A stretch of DNA of 64,000 nucleotides from Gautieria morchelliformis (GCA_015179125.1 WHVA01000132.1:172078-236077); one strand, 5' to 3'; positions 32,162-44,976 are shown, counted from the stretch's first letter. Numbers and translations are program-made. Notes: generated by a model from the letters alone, not told the origin.

Positions 32162-33547
32162 GGTTCTTGAGTGCTGGGACCGGCATTTTCAACCCCTAGG
32201 AAACGCCCACAGATCGGATTCCGCAGCCCGGATGCAGCCGATGTTCTGCTTTTTCAGTGTGTTTTTCGGTGTAATTGTGTATACTGTATCGGTTGCTTTC
32301 TTCATATCTTAATTATCGATCTCCCTGTGAATTCTGCGATACATCGAGTGGATCGAGTTCATCAACAAATACAAGGGAGAGACCATGTCGAGGTTGCAGT
32401 GGATCGCCCGCGCGCTACACGAAGAATTTAGTCCTCTGACTATCATGACCCAGACCAAACGCTCACACCAGCGGCAGCGGCAGGCTTAAGTGCGTCGTTC
32501 TGCTCCAGATCTCATGCAATAACTATCAAAGTACTTCAATACCGAATGGTCCGGTATTAATGGCTTACTGTGCTGGTAAATCTGTGCTGGTTCCTTGATA
32601 TTTCCCATGGCATCATAGCAAGCTAGCTGCCGCCTCTTCAAGGACTATTCGGACTGCTCGTCTTTGCCATATAATGAGCGGCGTATCTCTATGATCCTGG
32701 CAACAACTTATGTACCGCGACAACGTCTCATATATGCCAAGAGCATCTTCATGCAAGCCTTGGTCGAACACTACTGCTCTCGTTTACCCTCTGCTGATTT
32801 GTGACCCGCCTAGCTGAACTACAGCGGTCTACTGGGGAGAGTTCCCTGGACGCCTCTGCCAGTCTCCCCCCTACGACGACAAATCGACCCGCCGCTATTG
32901 AACTGCAGCGGTCTATTGGGGAGAGTTCCCCGGACGCCACTTCCAGTCTCCTCCCTACGACATTAAATCGATGCTGCCGTTGGCTCGATGCTCACGTTGA
33001 GCCTGGAGCCCAACGTGAGATTGTTCGGATAGGGCTGCCTTCTCCCTGCAGCTCTTTACCACTACTTCATTGTTCTGGTGTCGCCACTTTGTCCCATGAA
33101 GCATGCATTGCGTTGCACTACTGAAAAGGCAGAAGCCTTTTGTGCTTTGTCAATTGCGACTGCGAAGTGTTGTTATTCGATTTCCTATCGTGATCAATTT
33201 GATAGCGGTTATTCCATTGGATTTTCCAAGCCGTTCATTGGCTTTCGTTTGTTGAGAGCATTGCGCTTCTTGCCGAAGCGAAATGCCTCCGTGGCTTACT
33301 TTCTATTTTAACTATCTATTCACGCCTGGAGATTCTGGGCAGACTTAAAAGCTCTGCGTCAGTGCAGCAGCCCGCAAGCCTCTACCTTTTCCGCTGGCAC
33401 GTATCCACCCCAGCACACTGCATCATCTGTTCAACATTTCTTACAAATGTGAGCAAGGAGGCTTCACATTATTGTTCGTCTCCACCCGTACTTATGATAC
33501 TGATTCCCTCTTCACTGCAGTGTGCACCAACCTCTTCGACATAAGAC

Positions 33548-34096
33548 ATGGCCAATACGGTAATCGAAGGTGACCGCCTGCAGCTACCATCTATCCACAG
33601 CCTGGGCATCCCTCTGAGCCTTGCGGAGGTGTTGGCGATGCCACCATTGGACGACAAAGGTCCTATCACCCTACCTCCTCTCCGATACGGCACACAACCG
33701 TCATCATCGGCCTCAGATTGGCACCCGAGGATGATTCCATTGTCCCGGCGACCACACAGTGGTGCGGTCAGAACGAAGAAAAGGCCTAAGAAGGGGTCGG
33801 GGCCGTACACGCTCCCCAACGAACCAAAATCAAATCCCAAGTCGGGCTCCATGCTCAATTTGAGCAGGGAGCCAGCGACGCGCGGGACAAGTGATATCGT
33901 CGCGAGGAGAGGAGCACAACCTGACCCTCATGAGCGCCTCGTGTGGTGTGTCGAGCCTGGGGTGGTACCAGTACCGCAAGATCAGGCGGGACAGGGAGAC
34001 GAGGGGAGGGAAGAAGAAAGCAGCCGAAGAACGGAGCCAAAGAAATTTCACTTCCACCACCACCATTTCGACGAGTACGGAGGGATGACGAAGTGA
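33548..34096 (+). CDS. Proline-rich hypothetical protein of array unit B
   Basis: A 182-residue paralogue of the unit A protein, starting MANTVIEGDRLQLPSIHSLG and ending HFDEYGGMTK. Two single-codon gaps relative to unit A both preserve the frame. An open frame overlaps its end (33943-34494) and runs into the conserved tail (NGETKSRLQWIARALNEEF), which could be a spliced 3' exon, but I could not fix the junction. Confidence 0.5.
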   Translation: MANTVIEGDRLQLPSIHSLGIPLSLAEVLAMPPLDDKGPITLPPLRYGTQPSSSASDWHPRMIPLSRRPHSGAVRTKKRPKKGSGPYTLPNEPKSNPKSGSMLNLSREPATRGTSDIVARRGAQPDPHERLVWCVEPGVVPVPQDQAGQGDEGREEESSRRTEPKKFHFHHHHFDEYGGMTK

Positions 34097-35213
34097 GCTT
34101 GAGTGCTGGGTCCGGCATTTTCAACCCTAGGAAACGCCCACAGATCGGATTCCGCAGCCCGGATGCAGCCGATGTTCTGTTTCAGTGTGTTTTTCAGTGT
34201 GTAATGTGTATACTGTATCGGTTGCTTTCTTCATATCTTAATTATCGATCTCCCTGTAATTTCTGCGATACATCGAGTGGATCGAGTTCAGAGGTCAACA
34301 AATACAATGGAGAGACCAAGTCGAGGTTGCAGTGGATCGCGCGCGCGCTAAACGAAGAATTTAGTCCTCTGACTATCATGACCCAAACCAAACGCTCACA
34401 CCAGCGGCGCAGGCTTAAGCGCGTCGTTCTGCTCCATATCACATGCAATAACTATCAAAAAAGTTCAATACCTGAATGGTCCGATATTACATAATGGCTT
34501 ACTGTGCTGGTAAATCTGTTCTGGTTCCTTGATATTTCCCATGGCATCATAGCAAGCTAGCTGCCGGACTATTCGGACACTGCTCGTCTGTGCCATATAA
34601 TGAGCGGTGTATCTCTATGATCCTGGAAAGAACCTATGTACCGCGACAACGTCTCATATATGCCAAGAGCATCTTCATGCAAGCCTTGGTCGGACACTAC
34701 TGCTCTCGTTTACCCTCTGCTCATTTGTGTCCCGGCTAGCTGAGCTGCGGTCTATTGTCCCATGAAGCATGCACTGCACTACTGAAAAGGCAGAAGCCTT
34801 TTGTTCTTTGTCAATTGCGATTCTGCGACGCGTCGTTGTTATTCAATTTCCTATCGTAATCAATTTTGATAGCGGTTATTCCATTGGATTTTCCAAGCCG
34901 TTCATTGGCTTTCGTTTGTTGAGAGCATTGCACTTCTTGCCGACATGCCTCCGTGACTTACTTTCTATTTTTACTATCTATTCACGCCTGGAAATTCTGG
35001 GCAGACTTATAAAGCTCTGCGTCAGTGCAGCAGCCCGCAAGCCTCGACCTTTTCTGTTCGCGCAACGTATCCATCCCAGCACACTGCATCATCTGTTCAA
35101 CATTTATTACAAATATGAGCAAGGAGGCTTCACAGTATTGTTCTTCTCCACCTGTACTTATGATACTGATTCCGTCTTCACTGCAGTGTGCACCAGCCTC
35201 TTTGACATAAGAC

Positions 35214-35560
35214 ATGGCCAATACGGTAATCGAAGGTGACCGCCTGAGGCAGCTACCGTCCATCCACAGCCTGGGCATCCCTCTGACCCTTGCGGAGGTG
35301 TTGGCGATGCCACCATTGGACAACAAGGTAGGATGATAGGATCTTTGTCGTCGACAAACATCCTATTATTCTACCTCCTCTCCGATGCAATCCACAACCG
35401 TCATCATCGGCATCAGCTTGGTACCCAAGGGTGATTCCGTTGTCCCGGTGACCACACAGCGGTGCGGTTAGAACGAAGAAGAAAAGGCCTAAGAAAGGGT
35501 CGGAGCCGTACACGCTCCCCACAAAACAAAACTCCATTGGCCCCATGCCGGGCGGCAGCG
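35214..35560 (+). pseudogene. Broken copy of the array protein in unit C
   Basis: It starts like the other copies (MANTVIEGDRL), but a 3-bp insertion, then an extra segment with stops near 35330 (AGGTAGGATGATAGGATC) and loss of the C-terminal half destroy it. Similarity ends near 35548, where the unit jumps to its tail. Confidence 0.75.
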
Positions 35561-35815
35561 GTAGGCTTCATCTTTGCGTCGTTCTCCTCCGGATCACATG
35601 CAATAACTGGTATAACTTCAGGAATACAGAATTGTGCGGTGTTAATGGCTTACTGTGCTGGTAAATCTGTGCTGCTTCCTTGATATTTCCCATGGCATAC
35701 TGCTCGTCTGTGCCATATAATGAGCGGTGTATCGCTATGATCCTGGCAACAACCTATGTACCGCGACAACGTCTCATATATATATGCCAAGAGCATCTTC
35801 AAGCCTTGGTCGAAC

Positions 35816-36590
35816 TTATTAACATCCGTGATCTCGTTCTAGGGTACAGCGTGATCTCGCACATCATTTTGAAGAATTATATTGGCGTGAAGCCATGCAT
35901 CTGGGAGTCGTAAGCCATTGTCATGTTCACTTACCTTACTTTCCTCGTGGTCCCCGAGCATTTATCTCGCCACAACCAACCTATGCTTGAAATTGGTATC
36001 TAGCGGGCAGCCGCTGACTGCTGGTACCGTGCTCTTTTGCTGACCACGGGCATATCCTTTAACATCAAATTCCCTGTCGTCGATTTCATTGTCCCAATGC
36101 CGTTGTTCACAACGTCCTTGCAGCCAGCGCGCATCCCTTCGAATAGTATTCGCAGCTCTTTCCCTTTTACAAGCGAATTCACTGATTAGCAGTGTTAGAG
36201 GCGGGCAACTTCTGTACTAATTCTGACGAAGACAGTTCACCGGTACTGTGCCGCACCCTACGGTCTGTCACTGTAGACATCACGAAACCTCAAATTCCTA
36301 CGTAGCTATTTCGCGCTGCAATTGTCCACCATTCGTTTACTGCGTGACTTCATATGTACAACGCAGATGGACGAGTGGCCGCCTCGGTGGTTGTTAGCCA
36401 TGTACAGTACAAGCTCTTAATTCGCCTTGCTTTTACAGGGAGAACGGTCGCAGTCTCGGTGATGACCGGACTCAGCAAAACCACCGCATGCGGAATGTAT
36501 GGATTCAACTGGAATAACACTGGAGAAGCGGGGCTTGGAGAGATGGCGCTGATTAGATGGGTTATTGTTTGCAAAACACAAAAGACGCAT
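35816..36590. other. No recognisable gene
   Basis: Short ORFs only. This stretch separates the repeat-rich left part from the gene island. Confidence 0.5.
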
Positions 36591-36594
36591 CATA

Positions 36595-37080
36595 TTATGC
36601 CATGACTGGGGCCTGATCGCTTGAGGCTCGGGATTGACTTTTGAGAATTTCTTGCCTGACATGTAGTGGCTGGTCGTCGGCGTCAAGATCCTCGTCCTCG
36701 TTAAATATTTCAGCGGGTGGACCGTCTTCCGCTGGCAGGCGAATAGCCCCCTCCTGAGAGGTGAAGGTTCTTAGTCTAGAGTCTGGCATAAGAACGTAAA
36801 CGGAAGCAGCATATGTAAGTAAGCGCACCGATGTTGTACTACAGACTTTAAGCTGGAGGCACGTTTCCAAATAAGGAAAAGCAGAACCATCGCAATAACG
36901 GTTAGGAAGAAGACCAAGGCTTGCGAGTGCGAAGTGTCGTGCCTCTCACCAGGCCGTGGCTCTTTAACCTAGTCAGTTTCAGGGTTGAAGCTAGACTAGA
37001 AAGGACACGCACCGAGAATGTCTGAAGTACACGTAACACGTGTCACCTGTGTGAGTGTGGTCTACGGGCCATTTTGGCAT
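36595..37080 (-). CDS. Small single-pass membrane protein (hypothetical)
   Basis: Three minus-strand exons (37080-37013, 36942-36829, 36775-36595) join in frame to 120 residues. Residues 1-25 include one Cys and several Thr/His. A hydrophobic helix, ALVFFLTVIAMVLLFLIW, follows, then KR (positive-inside side) and a polar acidic tail (FNEDEDLDADDQP) ending QAPVMA. The model is a type III-like membrane protein with a cytoplasmic tail. The ATG at 37080 follows a sequence that could also be a splice donor, so upstream exons may exist. It faces the four-TM gene across a gap of about 380 bp. No family is recognised. Confidence 0.45.
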
Positions 37081-37462
37081 CTTACCTCTGCGTATGTAGT
37101 TCCGACTCGGCATTATCCTAGTCCAATGTCGCTAGTAAGACTCTGGCTGAATAGCAAGGCCGCCACTGATTTCTGTGGGAGTGATTCAGATTGTGACAGC
37201 GTGACAGTTGGGAACGTCCTAAATGCAGTGATCTCGCACGGCTCCTAAGTAGTTGACAGCTCGCTTTCTCCCAGCATCTCGGTCTGGAGTCAACGCACAG
37301 CCTTAGTTTACGGTCGTTATTATTAATTATCACACACACGCTATCGTTACGTGACGTTCTTCGAGCACTCCAACTGATTCTGGCTGTCTGTGTCTGTCTC
37401 ACTTGGTTCTCATTACATTGCGAAGGGCTGTGAGGAGGCAGTCTTAGCCCAACCTTCCTTTT

Positions 37463-39205
37463 ATGGCTGGAGTTCACCCGCAGAATGTGATATTCATGCC
37501 AACGCCGCTATCGCCCTCATCTGAGGGGCGTGGTCATAGACTTAGCCCTTCTTCAGGAAGCACTACCTCTGGTATCACCGCTTCGGATACCATCTCTGGT
37601 AGGCAATGTGGTAGCAGCATGTCCAATTCCCAGCTGCTGGGGAACAGCCGACATCATCCGGTAACCTCAGTTTCCAGCATCCGTTATTCTTACACACAGC
37701 GGGAATCTAAATGGACGTGTAAAACGCGTGCTCGGACTATGCGAGTATGGCGATATGCGAGATTCGTGCTCACGGTTGCCGTTTTGTCCTGGGTAGTATA
37801 TTGTACCATTCGGTACTTTATCGCGGTCCGAAGTACGTCCCATCCACGCGTATGATGTGTTTTACCTTAAACAACAATTCTGGTTAGTATATAGAGGGGA
37901 TCACGTCCGCTCACGATATGCCCTGGGGATGGGCGTTGCTTCTGCGTTCACCATTATCTTCTTTGCATGCAAAACCCTTATTGTACCATGGTTCTCTAAT
38001 AGCCATCATGGACGATTGAGTTTCATTATCCACTCACTTGCATATCTATCCTCCGCACTTGTTTTAGGTCTTACCATTATTAATCTCGTTCTTGTAAATG
38101 TTTGGCGTACTCCACGAGACCCCGCTCAGTTCGCTCGTTCCATTCAAGGCCGCTGCCATTGGGACCTCGATGTAGTGTGGAGTGGCACAGGGATGGCGTG
38201 CGCCCAAGGGAATGCGAAGCCTTTCGGTGATTGGCTCGGTGCAGGGATAGTTAGATTGGTGATGTCTGTGGTCCTCATTGTGCGTACGGGTCATTCCCTG
38301 ATCTCCCCCGTCTTTGCTGACCCTGCGGATAGACGGCATACCACCTTCTGGTGGATGGATTCCCAGCCGACCGTGATGTGCATCAGGCGTCTCCAGCAGC
38401 AGACGCCTCCATGGGCGAACTGGGTGACCGCCGTCCGGCAACCGTGGCACGGCCACACGTTCAAGACCCTTTGTTGGTGCAGGCTGCAATCACTGCCTCG
38501 GAGGATGAGCTTCAACGTAGATCCCTGTCATTCACTGTCGCAGGACAGGTACTGAGCCGCGTAGAGGGCAGCGAATTTGATGAGATGGATGACCACGCGT
38601 CTTCCACGTCCTCGTCAGAATGGAGCCAGCGTGCGGACGAGGCGGTTGCTTCACGCCGGTCCAGTAGTGATTATCACTCCCTGCCTCCACCAAGGACTGA
38701 TAGCCCAGAAACACTTTCGCCTGCCGAAAGTGCTGGTTCGCCATCAAATATATCGCCCTACCTACCGCAGACCAGCTTAGATCCTGATACGGAGTCAGGA
38801 GAGCCTACGCCGAATCGTCGCCCGTCCAGCTACCTCCGCATCATTACTACCCCATCGAATGATCTACAAGACTTCGCTTCAGCATTCCAGGCTTTAGCCT
38901 CGAATTTCACACAGGAAACCGAGGAAGGCATGATACTCGATCGCTCTCCAAGGCCGATGCCACGACCCACTGTGCGTGTTCTTGGATCATATATCAGCCG
39001 TATGAGCACCATCGATAGTATGGCTAGTCGTGAGGCTGGTAGTCCGGTGCGCAGTCAGACCGGGTCGGACACGAATGTTTCCCATGGTTCTGGGTCCGAG
39101 TCGAGGAATCGCGATCCGACACTCTGCAGTGACCGGGATCGGGATGAAGAGTTGCAACCAGCATCACCAGCTGGTACCGGTTCCTCTGAGGGACCCTCAC
39201 CATAA
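37463..39205 (+). CDS. Four-TM membrane protein with long Ser-rich tail
   Basis: Three exons (37463-37832, 37897-38279, 38333-39205) join in frame to 541 residues. Four hydrophobic helices can be seen: FVLTVAVLSWVVYCTIRYF (about residue 100), MGVASAFTIIFFACKTLIV (about 137), a long one with LAYLSSALVLGLTIINLVLV (about 175), and VRLVMSVVLITAYHLLV (about 247, built across the second intron). Rejoining that helix over the intron supports the splice. The remaining 280 residues are Ser/Pro/Asp-rich and disordered-looking, with several phosphorylatable stretches. Similar four-helix proteins with a Ser-rich tail occur in basidiomycetes without known function. I cannot assign a role. Confidence 0.72.
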
Positions 39206-39493
39206 GCTGCGTTGACGAGCTTGCAGTTGTTTAGTAGTTTACGCATGATCCATCGTGACTCCATTCCTTCGAATCTGTCTTTTGGACTCTTTTGTAGTGT
39301 ATATTCACACAATGGGTACGTATAGGTGCCTCGCCCGATAACCACCCTGCTCTTGCATGTATTCTACTGTCATTAGTAATTTGTCAATATTGTACTTGCG
39401 CCCTAGATCTTACGTACGTGTTGCGTGACGTTGCGATAACTCACACGACCCTTTGGTGTCACGCTCCGCCGGAGCTCTCAGCTTCCTCTTCAT

Positions 39494-41539
39494 ATGCCCG
39501 TCCATGGATCTAACAAAGAACCTCAGCATAAGTGTATTGGGTTCTCGCAAGCACTTGAGGAGCAACGTACGAAGCGGGAAGAAAGGTCAGGTCCTCAGTC
39601 ATGGGTGAGCAGGAAGTTTGCAGTTGGTTTAGCCGTCGCCATCGTATCCTACACAGTAAGTCTGTACCTTCATATGTATATGTGTGAGCTCATCGCTATA
39701 CCAGTATTATGTGTATGTGGCTAGATTTTGCATTACCATGATCAGAAGGGAGTCGAGCGCTCTAGGGGGGAGGACAGTCGGAAGTAAGTGGCATGTAGCC
39801 GAATCATGCCTGGCTAGGCCGGAAATAACAAGCCTTTCCGGTAGTTACTTTTCTGTCAGTGTTCAATTTCCTATTTCTCATGTTCGGGTGGACGTACGCC
39901 GAGGTGAGCAATGTGCTCTGGGAACGTGTTATTTCAGGGACCCCCCTGGGATAATGCAGTCCGTGCCACTTTTCGCTTATTCGTGCTTCTTCCTAGGTCG
40001 TCTTCACACCACCAGGATATGCTGCCGATGTACGTTAGTATTTACAATCAGATGACCTGGATACTGATTATCCTCAGTATGTCTCTAAGACGCTGCCTCC
40101 AGCCCCAAGGCCCGCATCACTGCCACATACAAGACCTTGGGACACTGAAGACTCTATCGGGAGAGGCCCTTACAACGCGCCGGCCTCACCGTCTCGCACT
40201 TATAGCCGACCAAGCGTGGACATCCCCTCCATTTCGAATGAAACAAGCTCCCCCCAATCTCCACGGCCTCCACGCTCACCCCCTCATTCTCGACACAATA
40301 CACACGAGTCTACGCTAAGCATGTCGCAGAATCGGCCTGCGCCTCCCAGACGAAAAGGCAGCACAGATGCGGGGGCTCGTGATACAGTTCAGCCCATGAC
40401 GTCTTCTTTTGGAGTCACGAACTCGTCACATCGTCTAAAGCCACCACCGCCTGTACACGATCCCCATACCAGTAAGGGGAGTCATTCGGGGCTTCCACCT
40501 CTCCCATTCTCCCGTCGTCCACCAACGCATCCCGTGTTGTCTCCCGAATACAGATACTGCTCAAGGGATGGGTTCGTAAAGCCAATGAGGACACATCATT
40601 GTCGTTCCTGTGGGACAGTGAGTACATTTGTCTACCGATGGACAGGGCGATTGTTCGCATTACGTCTCCTGGATTTGTGGGCCGTTGCTAATATAAGCTA
40701 CAGTGTATTCTGAAATATGATCATCATTGTCCATGTAAGTTTTAGATCAATGTAATTGGACGAGCTTGCTCATATTGGTTCAAAGGGATCGGACAATGCG
40801 TGGGTGCCTTCAACCATAAGGTATGCTCATGTGCCTGTGCATGGTCGAGAACCTATACCGAATGACCTTTACAGTTCTTCGTGAACTTTCTTCAATGGTG
40901 CTCCATCTTCACCACGTTCATTTTTGCTAGCCTCCTTGCGCTTGTCGTGCGGGCCTCCACCGCTGCAACTCCACCTTCAGTCGATCCTCAACATATTGTT
41001 ATCCTTGCCTTGTCAGGGTTGTTCACCTTGTTCACGGTCGCACTTCTCCTGTCTCAAATACACTTTATTCTTCTCAACATGACCACCGTCGAGCACCTAG
41101 GCATGCAGCGCATGCGCGATCGTGAGCGCAGTGTTCTCGACCGAATGACCAGGTTCCCCTGTTCATGTTCCAGCGAGCCCAACTTTAGCCCTGCAGATGG
41201 ACCGCTTGCCAGTCGCTCACCTGTCAGAGTATTGATCTCTCGCCGGAGAATATTAAAACAGTGGGATGCCGAGTGGGGCAGGATTGACAAGGAAGGCAAC
41301 CTATGGTGGCTAGGTAGCAGGAGAGCTAATTGGGAGACTACGATGGGAACTAGTAAATTAGGCTGGATACGTGAGTATTTTGAGCGGCTCTTCTTGGAGC
41401 ACCTGTTGAAAGACTGTTTTTGCGTTCAGTCCCTATAGGACGCAGTTTAGGGGATGGCCTTACATATCCCACCAATCCTCGATTTGATCACGAAGGAAGA
41501 TGGCGGAGACGACCCGAATGGCCCGATGGTCTACGATAA
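39494..41539 (+). CDS. DHHC palmitoyltransferase
   Basis: Nine exons (39494-39655, 39705-39783, 39845-39903, 39997-40029, 40078-40617, 40704-40734, 40786-40820, 40875-41370, 41430-41539) join in frame to 514 residues. The enzyme transfers palmitate from palmitoyl-CoA to cysteines of membrane proteins. TM1 lies near residues 40-62 and TM2 near 82-98. A long Pro/Ser-rich cytosolic loop leads to the cysteine-rich domain: YCSRDGFVKPMRTHHCRSCG, then CILKYDHHCPW with the catalytic Cys near 300, then IGQCVGAFNHKFFVNFL. TM3 and TM4 follow (about 315-338 and 352-380), then the conserved TTxE-type motif as MTTVE. The C-terminus ends RRPEWPDGLR. It fits the fungal Pfa group, but I do not choose between Pfa members. 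The joins around exons 3 and 4 are the least certain. Confidence 0.93.
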
Positions 41540-41729
41540 CGAGCTGGTTTCTGTGTCATCCATCATCCGCCTTGACAGTGCTAGTGATCATCCCCATTGT
41601 ATCCTTCGTTATGTACTGCGACCATTTTTTGACGCTTGCAGCGTGGCGGCTGACTTCCTCTTGACGATCATCCATAATTTTGCATAGAGTTACAATATAC
41701 ACAATCTATAAATGTTACACCAGCCTCGT

Positions 41730-42644
41730 TTACTTTGTCTTCTTATCTTCAACAACATCGCCCTCTGGAAAATCGAGGACCAAGTCCTTCACGTGCACAC
41801 CAAAGCGCCATGCCTTGAATTTGGGAAACTCCACACCATCTGCGTATTCCCCAGGCTGAACGCCCTCGGATCCTCCTCCACCTGGCGTATACCACACAAT
41901 TTCTGCCTTCCCCCTCAAACAGGGACGGATCGACACCCACCGGTCGGTCCCAATCATGCTGTAGGCATCAGGTCCTTGACTTGGAACAGGTGGATGAACC
42001 ATAAGCGTGTCAAGTGCAAGACGGCGAGAATTGAATGGAAAGTTGGGGGCCCAGCTGGAAGGCGTCGCGACCGCCGAGAAGAACGGGGACGAATTCGCTG
42101 GGCTGAGCGGAAAGACTTCAATTTTGACTGGAGAAAGCGCACTGTCGGGCTGTATCCGTGTGAACGCAAAACGAGCCACATGCTTGGGTATGTTCCAGTT
42201 CTTCCTCCCTGTTATGAAGACCAGTCAAGCTTCATAAAGTGGGATTGATTTGCCACATTACCATTGTAGGTTGACGCATCTGTGGATACATATATCCGGG
42301 TTATCCTTAGATGCGCCTTCCCGCTTGGATTATCGAAACGCCCCGGGATATACAACAATTCGTCATACGGACCTGAGGGTGGCAATGTGAATCCATGGCT
42401 TCATATCTAGAAGGATTTTGTTACCTGCTGGAGAATCAGTATACCTGACAACTTGAACTGTCGCGGCCCCCAATCCTCCGCGAAAGGTGCCCGCCTCCGG
42501 CGATGCAAAGTATGAGCGGGCTTCTAAGGGTGCATATGCACCCTCTGGAATTTCTCCTGGTGTGGAAAGGAAAAAAATGTATACTTCTCCTCTGTTAAGC
42601 CAAGCCCCAGGTGCAGCCTTAGGATGTTTGGACTCGGAGCTCAT
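41730..42644 (-). CDS. Acetoacetate-decarboxylase-like domain protein
   Basis: Three minus-strand exons (42644-42425, 42372-42262, 42208-41730) join in frame to 269 residues. The N-terminus MSSESKHPKAAPGAWLNRGE leads to a beta-rich fold with GPYDELLYIPG, RITRIYVSTDASTYNGRKNW and NIPKHVARFAF, which recalls the acetoacetate-decarboxylase-like family of fungal proteins of unknown substrate. I do not see the active-site Lys region of the bacterial enzyme clearly enough to claim decarboxylase activity. It ends DVVEDKKTK. It converges on the DHHC gene with 190 bp between the stops. Confidence 0.8.
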
Positions 42645-43379
42645 GGTCAGTATGAGGCGGCTGGGTCATTCTCCTGGGGAGGTCAAGACCCCAGACAGCT
42701 GGTTCAAAGCAGTACAGTACTCACCATCTTCAGGAGAGCTCCAAGTGGTTTACTTAATTGAATCACGTGATGTATTGGCGTGTGAGCGTTTTTCGCGTGG
42801 CGGGCGGCGTCGACAACCATCCCTCACACGGGGCAAAGCGCTAGATTTCCCCATGCGGAAACTTGAGGGACAGTTGTACATTGTATTTCCGCAAAGACAT
42901 GATATTCCTGCTTGATTCCCACTATTTTTTACACAAAAGCTCTATGTAAGTACTTTCAAAATCCCCGCATGCGCGCGTAAATATGGCGGCCTCGGGCTGC
43001 GCAGTGTCAGGCCTCAGACATGACACCCAGTGAGAACCGACCAGGGATACATCGGTATTTGTAGGTAAATATTGGAACAATCCGATTCACCGCTGCAGTC
43101 TGCTGTATCCCGTAAAACAAGAGTCTGACCGATTGTAAATCGGAATACTACAGAACACTTCTGAATATATCGGTTGTATTTATGGACGCAGCGAAAATCA
43201 GATAAGCTACAATAGACAGGGCCCCATCGGTACTGCTCGGTAACCATCGGTCATTTTCGGTACATCTCAACATACAACGGTATACTACGGCATCTCTCCG
43301 AGCAATCCCAGTTGACCAGATAAATACCCCATCCACCCGATGGTTTCCTGCACAGCCTGACATCAACCAATAATCCCCA

Positions 43380-44182
43380 CCCTCACTCACTTATACACTC
43401 ACCCTCGTTACGCCACTCCCCGCGGACGGGGCGGGATTGCGGGGTGCCGCTGGGGCCGGGCTGCAGCGTGAACGGGGGCGGGATGGGTATGCTCTCTCCG
43501 TGCCGGCCTGTTAGCGGTGGGGCTATGCCGATGGGAGAGGGGAGGAGCTGGATGATATGGAGGAAGGGAAGGCACTCACAAAGCACGCCGCAGTCACGTG
43601 AGGCGACGCATGCAAGTTCAGCACAGGCAGGGGCGGCGGGCGGCAGACAAGTGTCGTGAAAGTCACGGTGGTTTGAGGGATGCAGGGTGAAGCAGAGAGG
43701 CGGGAGCAGGATGGGGGACCATGAATGAGCATTGGCGGCGACAGGCCTGCGTGCGGATGTAGATGGGCGTGGGCATGCGCGTCCGGCGGCCGCAGGTTGT
43801 ACTGTTAGTGCGGGTGCGAGTGCGGGGACAAGGGGCTGCGCTGGAGAAAGGAAAGAAAAACATTAGAAGGACATATATGCACGATTCATGACTTGACAAA
43901 GAACGATGGACTTACTGAGGCTCCGGTAACACTACTCACCCAAGGATACGACATCAGTGTGTCAGGCTAGATCTTTCCTGATTGCAAGTGATATCTTGTG
44001 TTATCATGAAAACTGTACGCACCCTCGCCCAGCGGAGTAACACCGGGTATGAGAGACGAATGTAGCCACTGCGAGGCAAAGTGAGAGAATTGGACGGTTT
44101 CAAGCGTGCTGTTTGGCGTGAAAGAATCACGGAACGAGTCAATGATGTGGGTTTGTCCCCTGTGGAGATGACAGTATGACAT
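43380..44182 (-). other. GC-rich possible gene remnant, unresolved
   Basis: Minus-strand segments look like exons: SFRDSFTPNSTLETVQFSHF with ASQWLHSSLIPGVTPLGEG (about 44005-44130), a long GC-rich frame near 43590-43850, and LLPSPIGIAPPLTGRHGESI (about 43400-43535). Possible donor and acceptor sites separate them, but no start, stop or family fits. The rest of 42650-43380 and 44190-44970 shows nothing. Confidence 0.25.
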
Positions 44183-44976
44183 CGTGGTAGGAGGAAAGGC
44201 TAGTCGCGGCTTGTCACACTCGTTATGTCACAACATGTGTTTTTTCTAACGCGCACAGTAGACAGCAGCTTGTGGAGACGGACTCGCTTTGCAGTAGTGA
44301 GTGAAAAGGATGACTTGAATTACCATCTTGTAGACTCTATGCATGCTGGTCAAGATACCCATGCTTACTTTTCAAGTTGACGATTGCTTTCCGATGCACG
44401 GGGAGCTAGGGCTGAAAATTTCTGAGCCGCTCAATGTTAAATTTGTCAAATTCAGAGTAGCTGCACAAAAGAAAATTTACATGTCGGCATAGAGGACGGA
44501 GTCAGATTTAATTATGACATGATCGGTTCGTCCCGAAATACCCCACTCCCTCCCTAAAATACATTAATTTACCCGCCAGATCCCAAAGGATCCCGGGTCG
44601 ATTCTCACTGGGCATGAAGCTTGAAGTATCGACCACGTGTCCCTTTGTCCTCCTGCTCTCCCTTCATCTCGGCTCCACAAGTATAGATTAACCTTCACAA
44701 ATCAGTGCCAAATGGTAGTATACAGGTTAGTAACGCTCCGACGTGGTCGTGAATCAAGGCTTTCACCTGTATTACCAGCCTGGAAGCGACCCTCAAAGGG
44801 TTCTCTACGTAGAAATTCATGTGCTGTGTTTGCAGCATAGTGTTGGGCATTATATAGCCAGAAATTAAGGCACGCACAACGCAAACACCTAGCATACATT
44901 TACGACCTAGCCCTGGCACTGGCTGGAATACTGTCAAGACTTCGGTGACACGGTCATGACTTAACACGTATTACAG

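Larger units (their letters stand above)
30802..35815 (+). repeat. Tandem array of a unit of about 1.93 kb
   Basis: The unit starts TATATGCCAAGAGCATC and recurs at 30802, 32731, 34657 and 35781. The first two units are 1,929 and 1,926 bp. The third is shortened to 1,124 bp by internal deletions, and the fourth is only a stub ending at 35815. Each full unit contains two or three copies of a short CAGCGGTCTATTGGGGAGAG-type block near its start, then a non-coding stretch, a small ORF, and the tail that is also found alone at 12655-12960. Confidence 0.92.

Noticed and set aside
31892..32192. Minus-strand ORFs opposite the array protein (also at 33830-34124)
   Set aside because: They mirror the coding strand and have no independent motif or splice support.
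38064..38489. 141-residue minus-strand ORF inside the four-TM gene
   Set aside because: Opposite strand of well-supported exons; crosses an intron.
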